31,251 nucleotides of DNA from an uncultured Christensenella sp. (GTDB taxonomy: Bacteria; Bacillota; Clostridia; Christensenellales; Borkfalkiaceae): positions 1 through 31,251 of the forward strand of contig CAJUCM010000022.1 in assembly GCA_910585235.1 (NCBI GenBank), in the 5' to 3' direction. Below, one piece after another: positions 23,639-31,251 of this stretch (position 1 is its first letter; each line of letters starts with the position of its first letter). Below the pieces are notes generated by a model. The model saw nothing but the letters and a program-made list of their open reading frames with translations. It did no database searches and was not told the origin of the DNA. Position numbers and translations under genes: made by a program.

Positions 23639-25810
23639 ATGAAGATTATTAAAAGAAACGGTACGGAAGTTTCGTTCGATCTGGAAAAGATCGTCAATGC
23701 GATCCGCAAGGCGAACAATGAAGTGAGCGAGGACAACCGTCTGAGCGAAGAACAGATCAAATTGATTTCTGAAAAGGTCACCGCGCTTGCGGGCGATCTG
23801 AACCGCGCGGTCAATGTGGAAGAGATCCAGGATTTTGTGGAAAATCAGATCATGGATCAGAAGGCTTATGCCGTTGCCCGCAAATATATCACTTACCGTT
23901 ATACCCGTGCGCTTGTCCGCAGAGCAAACACGACGGACGCGCAGATCCTGACGTTGATCGAGTGCAACAACGAAGAGGTCAAGCAGGAGAACTCCAATAA
24001 AAATCCGACCGTCAATTCCGTACAGCGCGACTATATGGCAGGGGAAGTCAGCAAAGATATTACCCGCCGTATTCTGCTCCCCAAGGATATTGTCGATGCG
24101 CACGACGAAGGACTCATTCATTTCCATGACGCCGATTATTTTGCACAGCATATGCACAACTGCGACCTCGTCAACCTCGAAGATATGTTGCAGAACGGCA
24201 CGGTCATTTCGGGAACGTTTATCGAGAAGCCGCATTCGTTCTCCACGGCTTGCAATATTGCGACGCAGATCATTGCGCAGGTCGCATCCAACCAATACGG
24301 TGGACAGAGCATTTCTCTGACGCACCTTGCGCCTTTTGTTGACGTCAGCCGTAAAAAGATCCGTGCGGAGGTCGCACTCGAACTCAAAGAAGTGGGGATC
24401 GAGAATGAGGAACAAATCAACGTGATCGCCGAAAAACGCCTGAAAGACGAAATCGGAAAGGGGATCCAGACCATCCAGTATCAGGTCGTGACCCTTCTTA
24501 CCACGAACGGTCAGGCGCCTTTCGTGACGGTGTTCATGTATCTCGGCGAAACGAAGGATCCGCAGACCAAGCACGATCTGGCGCTCATTATCGAGGAGAC
24601 GCTCAAACAGCGTATCTGCGGCGTCAAGAACGAGTCCGGCGTATGGGTCACGCCCGCATTCCCGAAACTGATTTACGTTCTCGAAGAGGACAACGTCAGA
24701 GAGGACAGCAAATACTGGTATCTGACCGAGCTGGCGGCAAAATGTACCGCCAAGCGTATGGTGCCCGACTATATTTCCGAAAAGAAAATGCTCGAATACA
24801 AAGTCGATAAGAACGGGGAGGGGCATTGCTATACCTGTATGGGTTGCCGCAGTTTCCTGACGCCGTACGTCGATGAAAACGGAAAGCCCAAATATTACGG
24901 CAGATTCAATCAGGGCGTCGTTACGATCAACCTTGTTGACGTTGCGCTCTCGTCCGGCGGGAATATGGAGGAATTCTGGAAAATCTTTGACGAGCGCCTC
25001 GACCTTTGCTACCGCGCTTTAATGGAGCGTCACAACCGTCTGATGGGAACGCTTTCGGACGCCGCGCCCATTCTCTGGCAGTACGGTGCGCTCGCCCGCC
25101 TCAAAAAGGGAGAGCCGATCGATAAACTTCTCTTCGGCGGCTATTCTACGATTTCGCTCGGCTATGCGGGGCTGTACGAATGCACGAAGTACATGACGGG
25201 AAAATCCCACACGGACGACGAGGCGAAGCCGTTTGCGCTCTCCGTGATGCAGCATATGAACGATAAATGCAAAGAGTGGAAAGCGAAGGAAAATATCGAC
25301 TTTTCTCTTTACGGAACGCCGCTTGAAAGCACGACCTATAAATTCTCGAAGTGCCTCCAACGCAGATTCGGAATCATTCCCGGCGTCACGGATAAGAACT
25401 ATATCACAAACAGCTATCACGTTCACGTCTCTGAACAGATTGACGCGTTCACGAAGCTGAAATTTGAGAGCGAGTTCCAACAGCTTTCTCCCGGCGGCGC
25501 GATCTCCTACGTTGAAGTTCCCAACATGCAGGATAATATTCCCGCCGTACTCTCTGTGATCAAATATATTTACGACAATATTATGTATGCCGAACTCAAT
25601 ACCAAAAGCGATTTCTGTCAGGTCTGCGGATACGACGGAGAGATCCTGATCACGGAAGAGGACGGAAAACTGCTTTGGGAATGTCCGCACTGCCACAACC
25701 GCGACCAGTCGAAAATGAACGTTGCGCGCAGAACCTGCGGTTATATCGGAACGCAGTTCTGGAATCAGGGCAGAACGCAGGAAATTAAAGACAGGGTGTT
25801 GCATCTTTAA
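23639..25810 (+). CDS. nrdD: Anaerobic ribonucleoside-triphosphate reductase
   Basis: Class III glycyl-radical enzyme making deoxyribonucleotides without oxygen (723 residues). The N-terminal ATP-cone (MKIIKRNGTEVSFDLEKIV) senses dATP. GHCYTCMGCRSFLTPY holds active-site cysteines. A zinc site of two Cys pairs (CQVCGYDGE and CPHCHN) precedes the radical motif RTCGYIG with Gly701. Among ATGs at 23633 and 23639, the second has AAAGGAG at the better distance (8 bases). It is followed two bases later by its activase gene. Confidence 0.97.
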   Translation: MKIIKRNGTEVSFDLEKIVNAIRKANNEVSEDNRLSEEQIKLISEKVTALAGDLNRAVNVEEIQDFVENQIMDQKAYAVARKYITYRYTRALVRRANTTDAQILTLIECNNEEVKQENSNKNPTVNSVQRDYMAGEVSKDITRRILLPKDIVDAHDEGLIHFHDADYFAQHMHNCDLVNLEDMLQNGTVISGTFIEKPHSFSTACNIATQIIAQVASNQYGGQSISLTHLAPFVDVSRKKIRAEVALELKEVGIENEEQINVIAEKRLKDEIGKGIQTIQYQVVTLLTTNGQAPFVTVFMYLGETKDPQTKHDLALIIEETLKQRICGVKNESGVWVTPAFPKLIYVLEEDNVREDSKYWYLTELAAKCTAKRMVPDYISEKKMLEYKVDKNGEGHCYTCMGCRSFLTPYVDENGKPKYYGRFNQGVVTINLVDVALSSGGNMEEFWKIFDERLDLCYRALMERHNRLMGTLSDAAPILWQYGALARLKKGEPIDKLLFGGYSTISLGYAGLYECTKYMTGKSHTDDEAKPFALSVMQHMNDKCKEWKAKENIDFSLYGTPLESTTYKFSKCLQRRFGIIPGVTDKNYITNSYHVHVSEQIDAFTKLKFESEFQQLSPGGAISYVEVPNMQDNIPAVLSVIKYIYDNIMYAELNTKSDFCQVCGYDGEILITEEDGKLLWECPHCHNRDQSKMNVARRTCGYIGTQFWNQGRTQEIKDRVLHL

Positions 25811-25812
25811 GT

Positions 25813-26334
25813 ATGAATTATGCGGAAATAAAAACGACGGACATTGCAAACGGAGAGGGGGTCAGAGTCTCCCTCTTCGTTTCCGGTTGTTTGCATCATT
25901 GTAAAAATTGTTTCAATGAAATTGCCTGGGATTTTAACTACGGAAAACCGTTTACGGAAGAAACGGAGAAATTTCTTTTAGAGGCGCTCTCACCTGATTA
26001 TATCGCGGGTCTTTCCCTCTTAGGGGGAGAGCCCTTTGAACCGCAGAATCAAAGAGGGTTGCTCCCGTTCGTCAGAAAATTCAAACGGGAGTTTCCGAAT
26101 AAAACGATTTGGTGTTATACGGGTTTTACTTATAAAGACGGAGCGTTTGAAGAGAAGAGGGCAAATTGTGAAGTCACCGCGGAATTGGTTCGATTGATAG
26201 ACGTGCTTGTTGACGGGCGGTTTGTTGAGGAGCTGAAAGACATTCGTTTGAAGTTTCGCGGTTCTTCCAATCAGCGTGTAATCGACGTAAAACGGAGTTT
26301 AGAGGGTAATAGCATAGTATTATATCTGACATAA
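25813..26334 (+). CDS. nrdG: Anaerobic ribonucleotide reductase activating protein
   Basis: Radical-SAM activase that installs the glycyl radical on NrdD (173 residues). The cluster motif CLHHCKNC (Cys-x3-Cys-x2-Cys) follows GEGVRVSLFVSGC. LSLLGGEPFEPQN and WCYTGFTY are typical of this family. ATG 25813 starts two bases after the nrdD stop, so it is probably translated by coupling; its own ribosome site is weak. Confidence 0.96.
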   Translation: MNYAEIKTTDIANGEGVRVSLFVSGCLHHCKNCFNEIAWDFNYGKPFTEETEKFLLEALSPDYIAGLSLLGGEPFEPQNQRGLLPFVRKFKREFPNKTIWCYTGFTYKDGAFEEKRANCEVTAELVRLIDVLVDGRFVEELKDIRLKFRGSSNQRVIDVKRSLEGNSIVLYLT

Positions 26335-26345
26335 CATTAACTTTT

Positions 26346-26367
26346 GCGGCATTTTGCCGCTTTTTTT
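26346..26367 (+). terminator. nrdDG terminator
   Basis: GCGGCA (26346-26351), loop TTT, TGCCGC (26355-26360), then seven T. Confidence 0.92.
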
Positions 26368-26379
26368 GCGTTGCAAATC

Positions 26380-26408
26380 TTGACTATAAACGCGGCGTAT
26401 GTTATAAT
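26380..26408 (+). promoter_or_regulatory. Promoter of the aminopeptidase-CobW operon
   Basis: TTGACT (26380-26385), 17 bases, TATAAT (26403-26408). It is the only clear promoter up to 31054. Confidence 0.9.
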
Positions 26409-26436
26409 AATGTGATTGAAATTACAGGAGTTGTAC

Positions 26437-27663
26437 ATGAATAAACTGCAATTGCGCCGTTATGCAAAGCTGCTTGCGAGAACGGGCGTCAATGTTAAAA
26501 AAGGACAATGGGTCATCATTCAGGCGGAACTCGATCAGCCCGAATTTGTAGAGATGGTGGTGGAGGAACTCTATCGCGCCGGTGCGGGTAAAGTGACCGT
26601 CGAATGGTCGCATCTTCCTGTTTCCGGTCTGAAATACAAATATGAGAATCAGGAGACTCTCTCCGAAACGCCGAAATGGGAAATTGAAAAGTGGGAACTG
26701 AAAAAGGCGGAACTTCCCGCAATGCTCTATCTCGAATCTTCCGATCCCGACGGTCTGAAAGGCGTCGATCAGAATAAATTTACGGCGGTTCGCTCCGCGC
26801 GTTCAAAGGTCATTAAACCTTACCGCGACGATATGGATAATAAATATCAGTGGTGTATCGCGGCGGTCCCCGGAAAGGCGTGGGCGAAAAAAGTTTTCCC
26901 TCATTTGAATGCTTTGCAGGCGGTTGAAAAGCTGTGGGAGGCGATTTTGAAGGCTTCCCGCGCGGATGTTGCGGACCCCGTGCGCGAATGGGCGGATCAT
27001 AACGACGAGATCGCAAGGCGGTGCGATTATCTGAACCGCCTCGGACTGACGTCTCTCGAATATAAATCCCAGAACGGAACGGACTTCAAAGTGGGACTTA
27101 TCGAAGGTTCGTTTTTCATGGGGGGCGGAGAGGAAAGTCTGAAAGGCAGATATTTTAATCCGAACATTCCCACGGAAGAAATTTTTATTTCGCCGAAAGC
27201 GGGGGATGCGGCGGGAATCGTCTTTGCGACAAAACCGCTGTCCTATCAGGGAGAGCTGATCGAGGATTTTTCCGTTCGTTTTGAGGGAGGGAAAGTTGTT
27301 GAAGTCAAGGCGAAGAAAAACGTCGAACTTCTGAAAAAAATGATCTCTATGGACGACGGCGCGAAAATGCTCGGCGAGTGCGCGCTGATTCCCTACGATT
27401 CTCCCATCAATAATTCCGGTATCCTTTTCTATAATACGCTCTTTGACGAAAACGCAAGCTGTCATTTGGCGCTCGGACACGGGTTTACGAACTGTGTAAA
27501 GGGTTATGAAAACATGACGAAAGAGGAACTTACAAAGCGCGGGATCAACGACAGTATGATCCATGTTGACTTTATGATCGGTAACCGCGATCTGGAAGTT
27601 ACGGGCGTTACCTCGCGCGGGACGCGGATTCCGATTCTGACTTACGGGAACTGGGCGTTCTGA
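26437..27663 (+). CDS. M29-family aminopeptidase
   Basis: Cytoplasmic metallo-aminopeptidase of the AmpS/AmpT/AmpII type (408 residues). Likely metal ligands and catalytic residues are Glu247/Glu248 (NIPTEEIF), Glu314 (GECALIPYDSP), His343 and the nearby LALGHGF, and His376/Asp378 (HVDFMIG). The spacing agrees with the thermophilic M29 enzymes. ATG 26437 follows AGGAG by six bases; an earlier in-frame start is too close to the promoter start site. It is first in a tight operon with two CobW-type proteins. A link between the metalloenzyme and metal handling is an inference. Confidence 0.94.
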   Translation: MNKLQLRRYAKLLARTGVNVKKGQWVIIQAELDQPEFVEMVVEELYRAGAGKVTVEWSHLPVSGLKYKYENQETLSETPKWEIEKWELKKAELPAMLYLESSDPDGLKGVDQNKFTAVRSARSKVIKPYRDDMDNKYQWCIAAVPGKAWAKKVFPHLNALQAVEKLWEAILKASRADVADPVREWADHNDEIARRCDYLNRLGLTSLEYKSQNGTDFKVGLIEGSFFMGGGEESLKGRYFNPNIPTEEIFISPKAGDAAGIVFATKPLSYQGELIEDFSVRFEGGKVVEVKAKKNVELLKKMISMDDGAKMLGECALIPYDSPINNSGILFYNTLFDENASCHLALGHGFTNCVKGYENMTKEELTKRGINDSMIHVDFMIGNRDLEVTGVTSRGTRIPILTYGNWAF

Positions 27664-27678
27664 TACGGAGAGATTGTT

Positions 27679-28716
27679 ATGACGGAAATCGATATTTTTT
27701 CTGGTTTTTTGGGCGCGGGAAAAACGACGCTCATCAAAAAATTGATTCGGGAAGTTTATGCGGGAGAAAAAGTCGTTCTGATTGAGAACGAGTTTGGAGA
27801 GATCGGCGTTGACGGCGGTTTTCTGAAAGAGGCGGGAATCGAAATTACAGAAATGAATTCCGGCTGTATCTGTTGTTCGCTTGTCGGGGATTTTGCCAAG
27901 GCGTTGAAAGAGGTTGCGCAAAAATTTTCTCCCGACCGCATTATCATCGAACCTTCCGGCGTCGGAAAACTGTCCGACGTGATCCGCGCCGTTGAGCGCG
28001 CGAACGTGCCCGATTCCCGTCTGCGCGCCTTCTGTACGGTCGTGGATGCGAAAAAATGCAAATCTTATCTGAAAAACTTCGGCGAATTTTTCCTCGATCA
28101 GGTTAAAAACGCAAGCTGTATCGTTCTTTCCCATACGGCAGGGGAAGATGCGAAGACGAAAGAAGCGGCTGAAATTCTCAAAGAACATACCAAAGCGACG
28201 ATTATCACGACCGACTGGGATAAACTTTCGGGAAAATATATCTTTGATGCAATGTCGGGAGAGAACAGTTTGACGGAAGAACTCCGTCGGCTTTCCGAAG
28301 AAGCGGAGCATGAGCATCATCATGGAGAGTGCTGTCACGGACACCACGGCGAGCATGCGCACGAACATCATGAGCACGGGCATGAACATAACCATGAACA
28401 TGATCATGAACACGAATGCCATCACGATCATAATGAACATCATCACCATGCGGACGAAGTATTTACGAGTTGGGGAAAAGAGACCTCGAAGATATATTCG
28501 GAAGAAGATATTAAAAAGGCGCTTTCCGCGCTCGATAGCGGTGAATACGGACAGATTTTGCGTGCAAAGGGCTTTGTGGACGGAAAAGGCCGTTGGATCT
28601 ACTTTGATTTTGTTCCCGGTGAAATAAATATCCGCACGGGCGAGCCTGCCGTCACGGGCAGATTGTGCGTGATCGGCTGCAAAATCGACACGGATAAAAT
28701 TGAAAAGCTGTTTTAA
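27679..28716 (+). CDS. CobW/COG0523 G3E GTPase with His-rich loop
   Basis: Metallochaperone-type P-loop GTPase (345 residues). Walker A GFLGAGKTT is at residues 9-17. The metal motif is GCICC (Cys63, Cys65, Cys66), the COG0523 hallmark, after ENEFGEIGVDGG. Residues 211-257 contain 25 His among 47 residues plus a few Cys, a loop expected to bind zinc or nickel. The C-terminal CobW_C-like domain starts near VFTSWGKETSKIY. At the guanine-recognition position there is VLSHT (149-153) instead of NKxD, as in a clostridial subgroup whose members read SRT there. CGGAG precedes ATG 27679, 15 bases after the peptidase. A role in zinc homeostasis is likely; no Zur site was found. Confidence 0.9.
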   Translation: MTEIDIFSGFLGAGKTTLIKKLIREVYAGEKVVLIENEFGEIGVDGGFLKEAGIEITEMNSGCICCSLVGDFAKALKEVAQKFSPDRIIIEPSGVGKLSDVIRAVERANVPDSRLRAFCTVVDAKKCKSYLKNFGEFFLDQVKNASCIVLSHTAGEDAKTKEAAEILKEHTKATIITTDWDKLSGKYIFDAMSGENSLTEELRRLSEEAEHEHHHGECCHGHHGEHAHEHHEHGHEHNHEHDHEHECHHDHNEHHHHADEVFTSWGKETSKIYSEEDIKKALSALDSGEYGQILRAKGFVDGKGRWIYFDFVPGEINIRTGEPAVTGRLCVIGCKIDTDKIEKLF

Positions 28717-28719
28717 GTT

Positions 28720-29664
28720 ATGGTAAAGGAAATTCCGGTCTATCTCTTTCTCGGTTTTCTCGATGCGGGAAAGACGAAATTTATACAGGAAACGTTCGAG
28801 GACGAACGCTTCGATTCCGGCGAAAAAACATTGTTGCTCGTTCTTGAAGAGGGCGAAGAGGAATACGATCCTTCCCGCTTTCGCGTCAAAGATTTTAAGA
28901 TCGAAACGCTGTCCGTACAGGAAGCGAGCGTAGAACGGCTGACGCAGATTGCTCATGCGTACGGTGCGGAACGCGTAGTTGTGGAATGCAACGGAATGAC
29001 GCCGCTCAATGACTTTTTCGACGTAATGCCGGACGGTTGGATGATCGCGCAGGTCATGACCTTTTTCGATTCGACGACGTTTTTGACTTATAATCAGAAT
29101 ATCCGTCAGCTGACGTTCGATAAAATGCAGTATGCGGATCTTATCGTGTTTAACCGCTTTAAGGACGAGTACGGCAAAGAGCAGTTCCATAAAATTGTAC
29201 GCGGCGTTTCGAGGAGACCTGATATTGTCTATGAATATATGGGGGGCAGAGCAGAATACGACGAAATCGTCGATCCGCTTCCTTACGATCTCAATGCGGA
29301 AATTGTGACGATCGAGGATCGCGATTACGCGTTTTTCTATCGGGATCTCATGGAAAATATGCAGAATTATGACGGTAAAACAGTTCGTTTTAAGGGACTT
29401 GTCGCGGTCGATAAAAAATTGAAGCAGGGAACGGTCGTTGTGGGCAGGCATATCATGACTTGTTGCGAAGCGGATATTGCTTACAGCGGACTCGTTGTGA
29501 AACATGCGTCTGCGTTACCTTTGAGAACACGCGACTGGGTGACGCTCACAGCGAGAATTTCTGTTGAATACGATAAAATATATGACGGCGAGGGACCTGT
29601 TCTGAAAGCGAGCGCGCTCGATTATGCCGAACCGCCCGAACAGGAACTTGCAACTTTCTATTAA
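28720..29664 (+). CDS. CobW-like P-loop protein fused to a DUF1980/TIGR03943-like domain
   Basis: 314 residues, starting three bases after the first CobW gene. A P-loop GFLDAGKT (12-19) and a COG0523-like core (VVVECNGM, VMTFFDSTTF, LIVFNRFKDEYGK) make up the first 200 residues, but the CxCC metal motif is absent and the loop after strand 2 is LEEGEEEYD. The guanine motif is NRFKD rather than NKxD. Residues about 215-300 resemble the C-terminal domain of TIGR03943/DUF1980 proteins: VRFKGLVAVDKKL, VVVGRHIMTCCEADIAYSG (Cys248, Cys249) and DWVTLTARISV. TIGR03943 proteins are linked with predicted metal-related permeases; no such permease is in the window. Function unproven; a partner of the first CobW protein is a reasonable guess. 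Confidence 0.75.
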   Translation: MVKEIPVYLFLGFLDAGKTKFIQETFEDERFDSGEKTLLLVLEEGEEEYDPSRFRVKDFKIETLSVQEASVERLTQIAHAYGAERVVVECNGMTPLNDFFDVMPDGWMIAQVMTFFDSTTFLTYNQNIRQLTFDKMQYADLIVFNRFKDEYGKEQFHKIVRGVSRRPDIVYEYMGGRAEYDEIVDPLPYDLNAEIVTIEDRDYAFFYRDLMENMQNYDGKTVRFKGLVAVDKKLKQGTVVVGRHIMTCCEADIAYSGLVVKHASALPLRTRDWVTLTARISVEYDKIYDGEGPVLKASALDYAEPPEQELATFY

Positions 29665-29687
29665 TCAGGGAAAACGGAGGAAAAGAA

Positions 29688-30179
29688 ATGAAAACTTTGG
29701 TGGCGTATTATTCTCTCGGAGGGAATACGAAATCGGTGGCGGAGCGGGTCGCGCGTTCCCTTCGCTCGGATGTGATCGAAATTAAAACGGTCAAGGAGTA
29801 TCCCGACGATTACGACGTTTTATTGAGTCTCGGCGAAAAGGAAGTCGCAAGCGGATATATCCCCGCGATCCGTCCCGTGGAAATTGATTGGGATAAATAT
29901 GACGCAGTGCTTTTGGGAACGCCCGTATGGTTCGGATCGTTTGCGCCTGCAATGAAAAAATTCATGTCCATTTATAAATGGAGAGAAAAGGTCGTCTATC
30001 CGTTTGTGACGAACGGCGGAACGATCGGTCATGTGATCGGCGATTTCAGAAAGGCGCTCCGCGGCGCATACATAGGACCGGTGCTCAATGTTAAATTTGA
30101 AGACGACGAGCAGATCACGCCCGATCTTGTTATCAAGGATTGGATGACGATTATTAAAGACGGCAGGATCAAAGATTGA
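29688..30179 (+). CDS. Flavodoxin-like protein
   Basis: 163 residues. The N-terminal FMN phosphate loop is YYSLGGNTKSVAERVA. TPVWFGSFAPAMKKFM and FVTNGGTIGHVIGDF are further flavin-binding strands of the flavodoxin fold. It probably carries electrons or acts as a small quinone or flavin reductase. GGAGG precedes ATG 29688. Same operon as the CobW proteins; its stop overlaps the next start. Confidence 0.88.
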   Translation: MKTLVAYYSLGGNTKSVAERVARSLRSDVIEIKTVKEYPDDYDVLLSLGEKEVASGYIPAIRPVEIDWDKYDAVLLGTPVWFGSFAPAMKKFMSIYKWREKVVYPFVTNGGTIGHVIGDFRKALRGAYIGPVLNVKFEDDEQITPDLVIKDWMTIIKDGRIKD

Positions 30180-31054
30180 ATATTCCTGAATTTTTATTAA
30201 AACTATTTGAAGCGCAATTCAGCGAAAAGGAAATAGAAAAAATTTTGACGGGGTACGCAACGCGGCGCCCCGTTACTTTTAGGGTGAATCTTCTGAAAGC
30301 AACGGGCGAGGAAGTTGAAGCGCGTTGTGCTGCGTGCGGGATAGCCGTGCAGAAAGCGCCCGTCCCCAATGCCTATCTTGTACTGAATATGCGCGAAAGG
30401 GAGATTGCGGAAACTTCGCTCTATCGGAACGGCGAAATATATTTGCAAAGTCTTTCGTCTATGCTTCCGCCGTATCTGCTTGCGCCCCAGGCGGGAGAAA
30501 ATATCCTCGATATGACGGCGGCGCCGGGCGGAAAAACTTCATTGCTCTCCGCATTATCGGGCGGTACGGCATTTTTAACCGCTTGCGAACGGGATAAAAT
30601 CCGTGCGGAACGCCTTCAATATAATCTGAAAAAGCTGGGGATCCCCCGTACCAGCGTGCTTGTTCAGGATGCACTGTCGCTTGACGAATTTTTTCGTTTC
30701 GATAAAATTCTTTTGGATGCGCCTTGCAGTGGGAGCGGAACGATTACGCCGGACGGGGAAATTAAAATTTCCGAAAAACTTATCCAAAACAGTGTCGGAT
30801 TACAGGAAAAATTATTGAGAAAAGCGTTGAAGCTCTTAAAGAAAGGCGCGATCATGGTCTATTCCACTTGTTCAATTCTGTGGCGGGAGAACGAGGGAAT
30901 CCTTGAAAAAATATTGAAAGAGGGGACTTGCGAATTGCTCCCGACGGCATTGCCGTTTTTCGTTCCTCATCTGAGCCGAATGAAAAATACGATGCTCATT
31001 TTACCGGATGATTTATATGAGGGGTTTTTCTGCGCCGTGATCAGAAAAAATTGA
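30176..31054 (+). CDS. RNA m5C methyltransferase, RsmB/RsmF (NOL1/NOP2/Sun) type
   Basis: SAM-dependent cytosine-5 methyltransferase acting on rRNA or tRNA (292 residues). SAM loop DMTAAPGGKTS, motif IV DAPCSGSG with Cys184, and motif VI YSTCSI with the catalytic Cys232. It lacks the C-terminal PUA-like extension of E. coli RsmF and the NusB domain of RsmB. TTG 30176 overlaps the flavodoxin TGA (TTGA) and is the only start that uses the full N terminus (NIPEFLLKLFEAQF); AGGATC is a weak ribosome site. The exact target base is not known. Confidence 0.9.
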   Translation: MNIPEFLLKLFEAQFSEKEIEKILTGYATRRPVTFRVNLLKATGEEVEARCAACGIAVQKAPVPNAYLVLNMREREIAETSLYRNGEIYLQSLSSMLPPYLLAPQAGENILDMTAAPGGKTSLLSALSGGTAFLTACERDKIRAERLQYNLKKLGIPRTSVLVQDALSLDEFFRFDKILLDAPCSGSGTITPDGEIKISEKLIQNSVGLQEKLLRKALKLLKKGAIMVYSTCSILWRENEGILEKILKEGTCELLPTALPFFVPHLSRMKNTMLILPDDLYEGFFCAVIRKN

Positions 31055-31075
31055 AAGAATATTTAATAAAAACAG

Positions 31076-31122
31076 AAACGGACTGATTTGAAATGTTATT
31101 CCTTCAAGTCAGCCCGTTTTTT
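31076..31122 (+). terminator. Terminator of the aminopeptidase-CobW operon
   Basis: Bases 31078-31092 pair with 31103-31117 (15 positions, one mismatch, one G-T) around a 10-base loop, followed by six T. It is also just downstream of the 3' end of the minus-strand tRNA. Confidence 0.85.
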
Positions 31123-31126
31123 GTGT

Positions 31127-31181
31127 TGGTGCCGGTGATCGGGGTCGAACCGATACGGTATCACTACCACAGGATTTTGAG
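31127..31181 (-). tRNA. tRNA-Leu(CAA), 3' half only
   Basis: Read on the minus strand from 31181: anticodon loop CTCAAAA (anticodon CAA at 31179-31177), 3' anticodon stem TCCTG, a class II variable arm GGTA-GTGA-TACC, T-arm ATCGG-TTCGACC-CCGAT, acceptor strand CACCGGC, discriminator A and encoded CCA (31129-31127). The long variable arm and CAA anticodon identify leucine. The 5' half (acceptor, D-arm, 5' anticodon stem) should lie at 31182-31215 but is not there: the bases are a 35-bp tandem repeat. The gene is therefore split, truncated or mis-assembled at the anticodon loop. Confidence 0.85.
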
Positions 31182-31251
31182 TTTTCCTCATGTGCATTTA
31201 TGCAACGGATTTTGAGTTTTCCTCATGTGCATTTATGCAACGGATTTTGAG
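31172..31251. repeat. 35-bp tandem repeat built on the tRNA anticodon sequence
   Basis: Two identical 35-bp units (31172-31206 and 31207-31241) stand head to tail, and a third begins at 31242 and is cut by the window end after 10 bases. Each unit starts with GGATTTTGAG, the reverse complement of the tRNA-Leu anticodon loop and 3' stem, followed by 25 bases that include TGCAT-TT-ATGCA, an inverted repeat. There is no spacer between units, so it is not a CRISPR array. Confidence 0.9.

Noticed and set aside
26803..29505. A 900-codon open frame on the minus strand across the aminopeptidase and CobW genes
   Set aside because: It is the antisense of three well-supported genes, has low-complexity and family-free sequence (the His codons give a Met/Val-rich stretch), and comes from codon bias.
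31172..31251. CRISPR array at the right end
   Set aside because: The repeated units are directly adjacent without variable spacers, and no cas gene is visible.

Overview
The window looks like chromosomal DNA from an anaerobic, fermentative Bacillota (Clostridia-like) bacterium of intermediate GC. The basis is: strong TTGACA-N17-TATAAT-type promoters before most operons, GGAGG ribosome sites, the murB-PHP-whiA-dnaE-pfkA neighbourhood, a rex-adhE-[FeFe] hydrogenase operon, an oxygen-sensitive class III ribonucleotide reductase with NrdR boxes, and a two-domain AdhE. No phage, transposase or toxin gene is visible. An order or genus cannot be named from the sequence alone; Christensenellales-type MAGs are a guess.

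Layout. (1) 1-1083, minus: a PadR-type repressor with a very long coiled-coil tail, running off the left edge. It is divergent from (2) a YkvI-like membrane transporter (1213-2394, plus), with a dense set of inverted repeats over both start regions. (3) A minus-strand NitT/TauT-type ABC transporter operon (lipoprotein, ATPase, permease; 4715 down to 2131), whose last gene overlaps the tail of the YkvI-like gene by 264 bp. (4) valS (4828-7458), divergent from the ABC operon with overlapping -35 elements. (5) rex-adhE-[FeFe] hydrogenase (7682-12467), a redox-control and fermentation operon. (6) rplI (minus), convergent onto the same bidirectional terminator. (7) A 51-residue Cys-rich DUF1540-like gene, two strong hairpins, and an orphan solute-binding-protein-like gene. 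(8) murB-PHP-whiA-dnaE (14416-20602), then pfkA. (9) fruK-like kinase plus HD hydrolase. (10) nrdD-nrdG with NrdR boxes. (11) An apparent operon of M29 aminopeptidase, two CobW/G3E-type P-loop proteins, a flavodoxin and an m5C methyltransferase (26437-31054). (12) At the right edge, the 3' half of a tRNA-Leu(CAA) gene whose 5' side is replaced by a 35-bp tandem repeat that carries the tRNA anticodon-loop sequence.

How it fits together. Rex senses NADH/NAD+ and is placed to control AdhE and a hydrogenase that dispose of reductant as ethanol and H2. PfkA and the FruK-like kinase feed glycolysis. DnaE, NrdDG, the HD hydrolase and ValS belong to replication, nucleotide supply and translation. The CobW pair suggests metal (probably zinc) handling beside a metallo-aminopeptidase. 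Most of the window is ordinary core genome. The least explained parts are the right-end tRNA/repeat junction, the PadR coiled-coil protein with its operator cluster, the second CobW-like fusion protein, and the terminator that overlaps the predicted nrdD start site.
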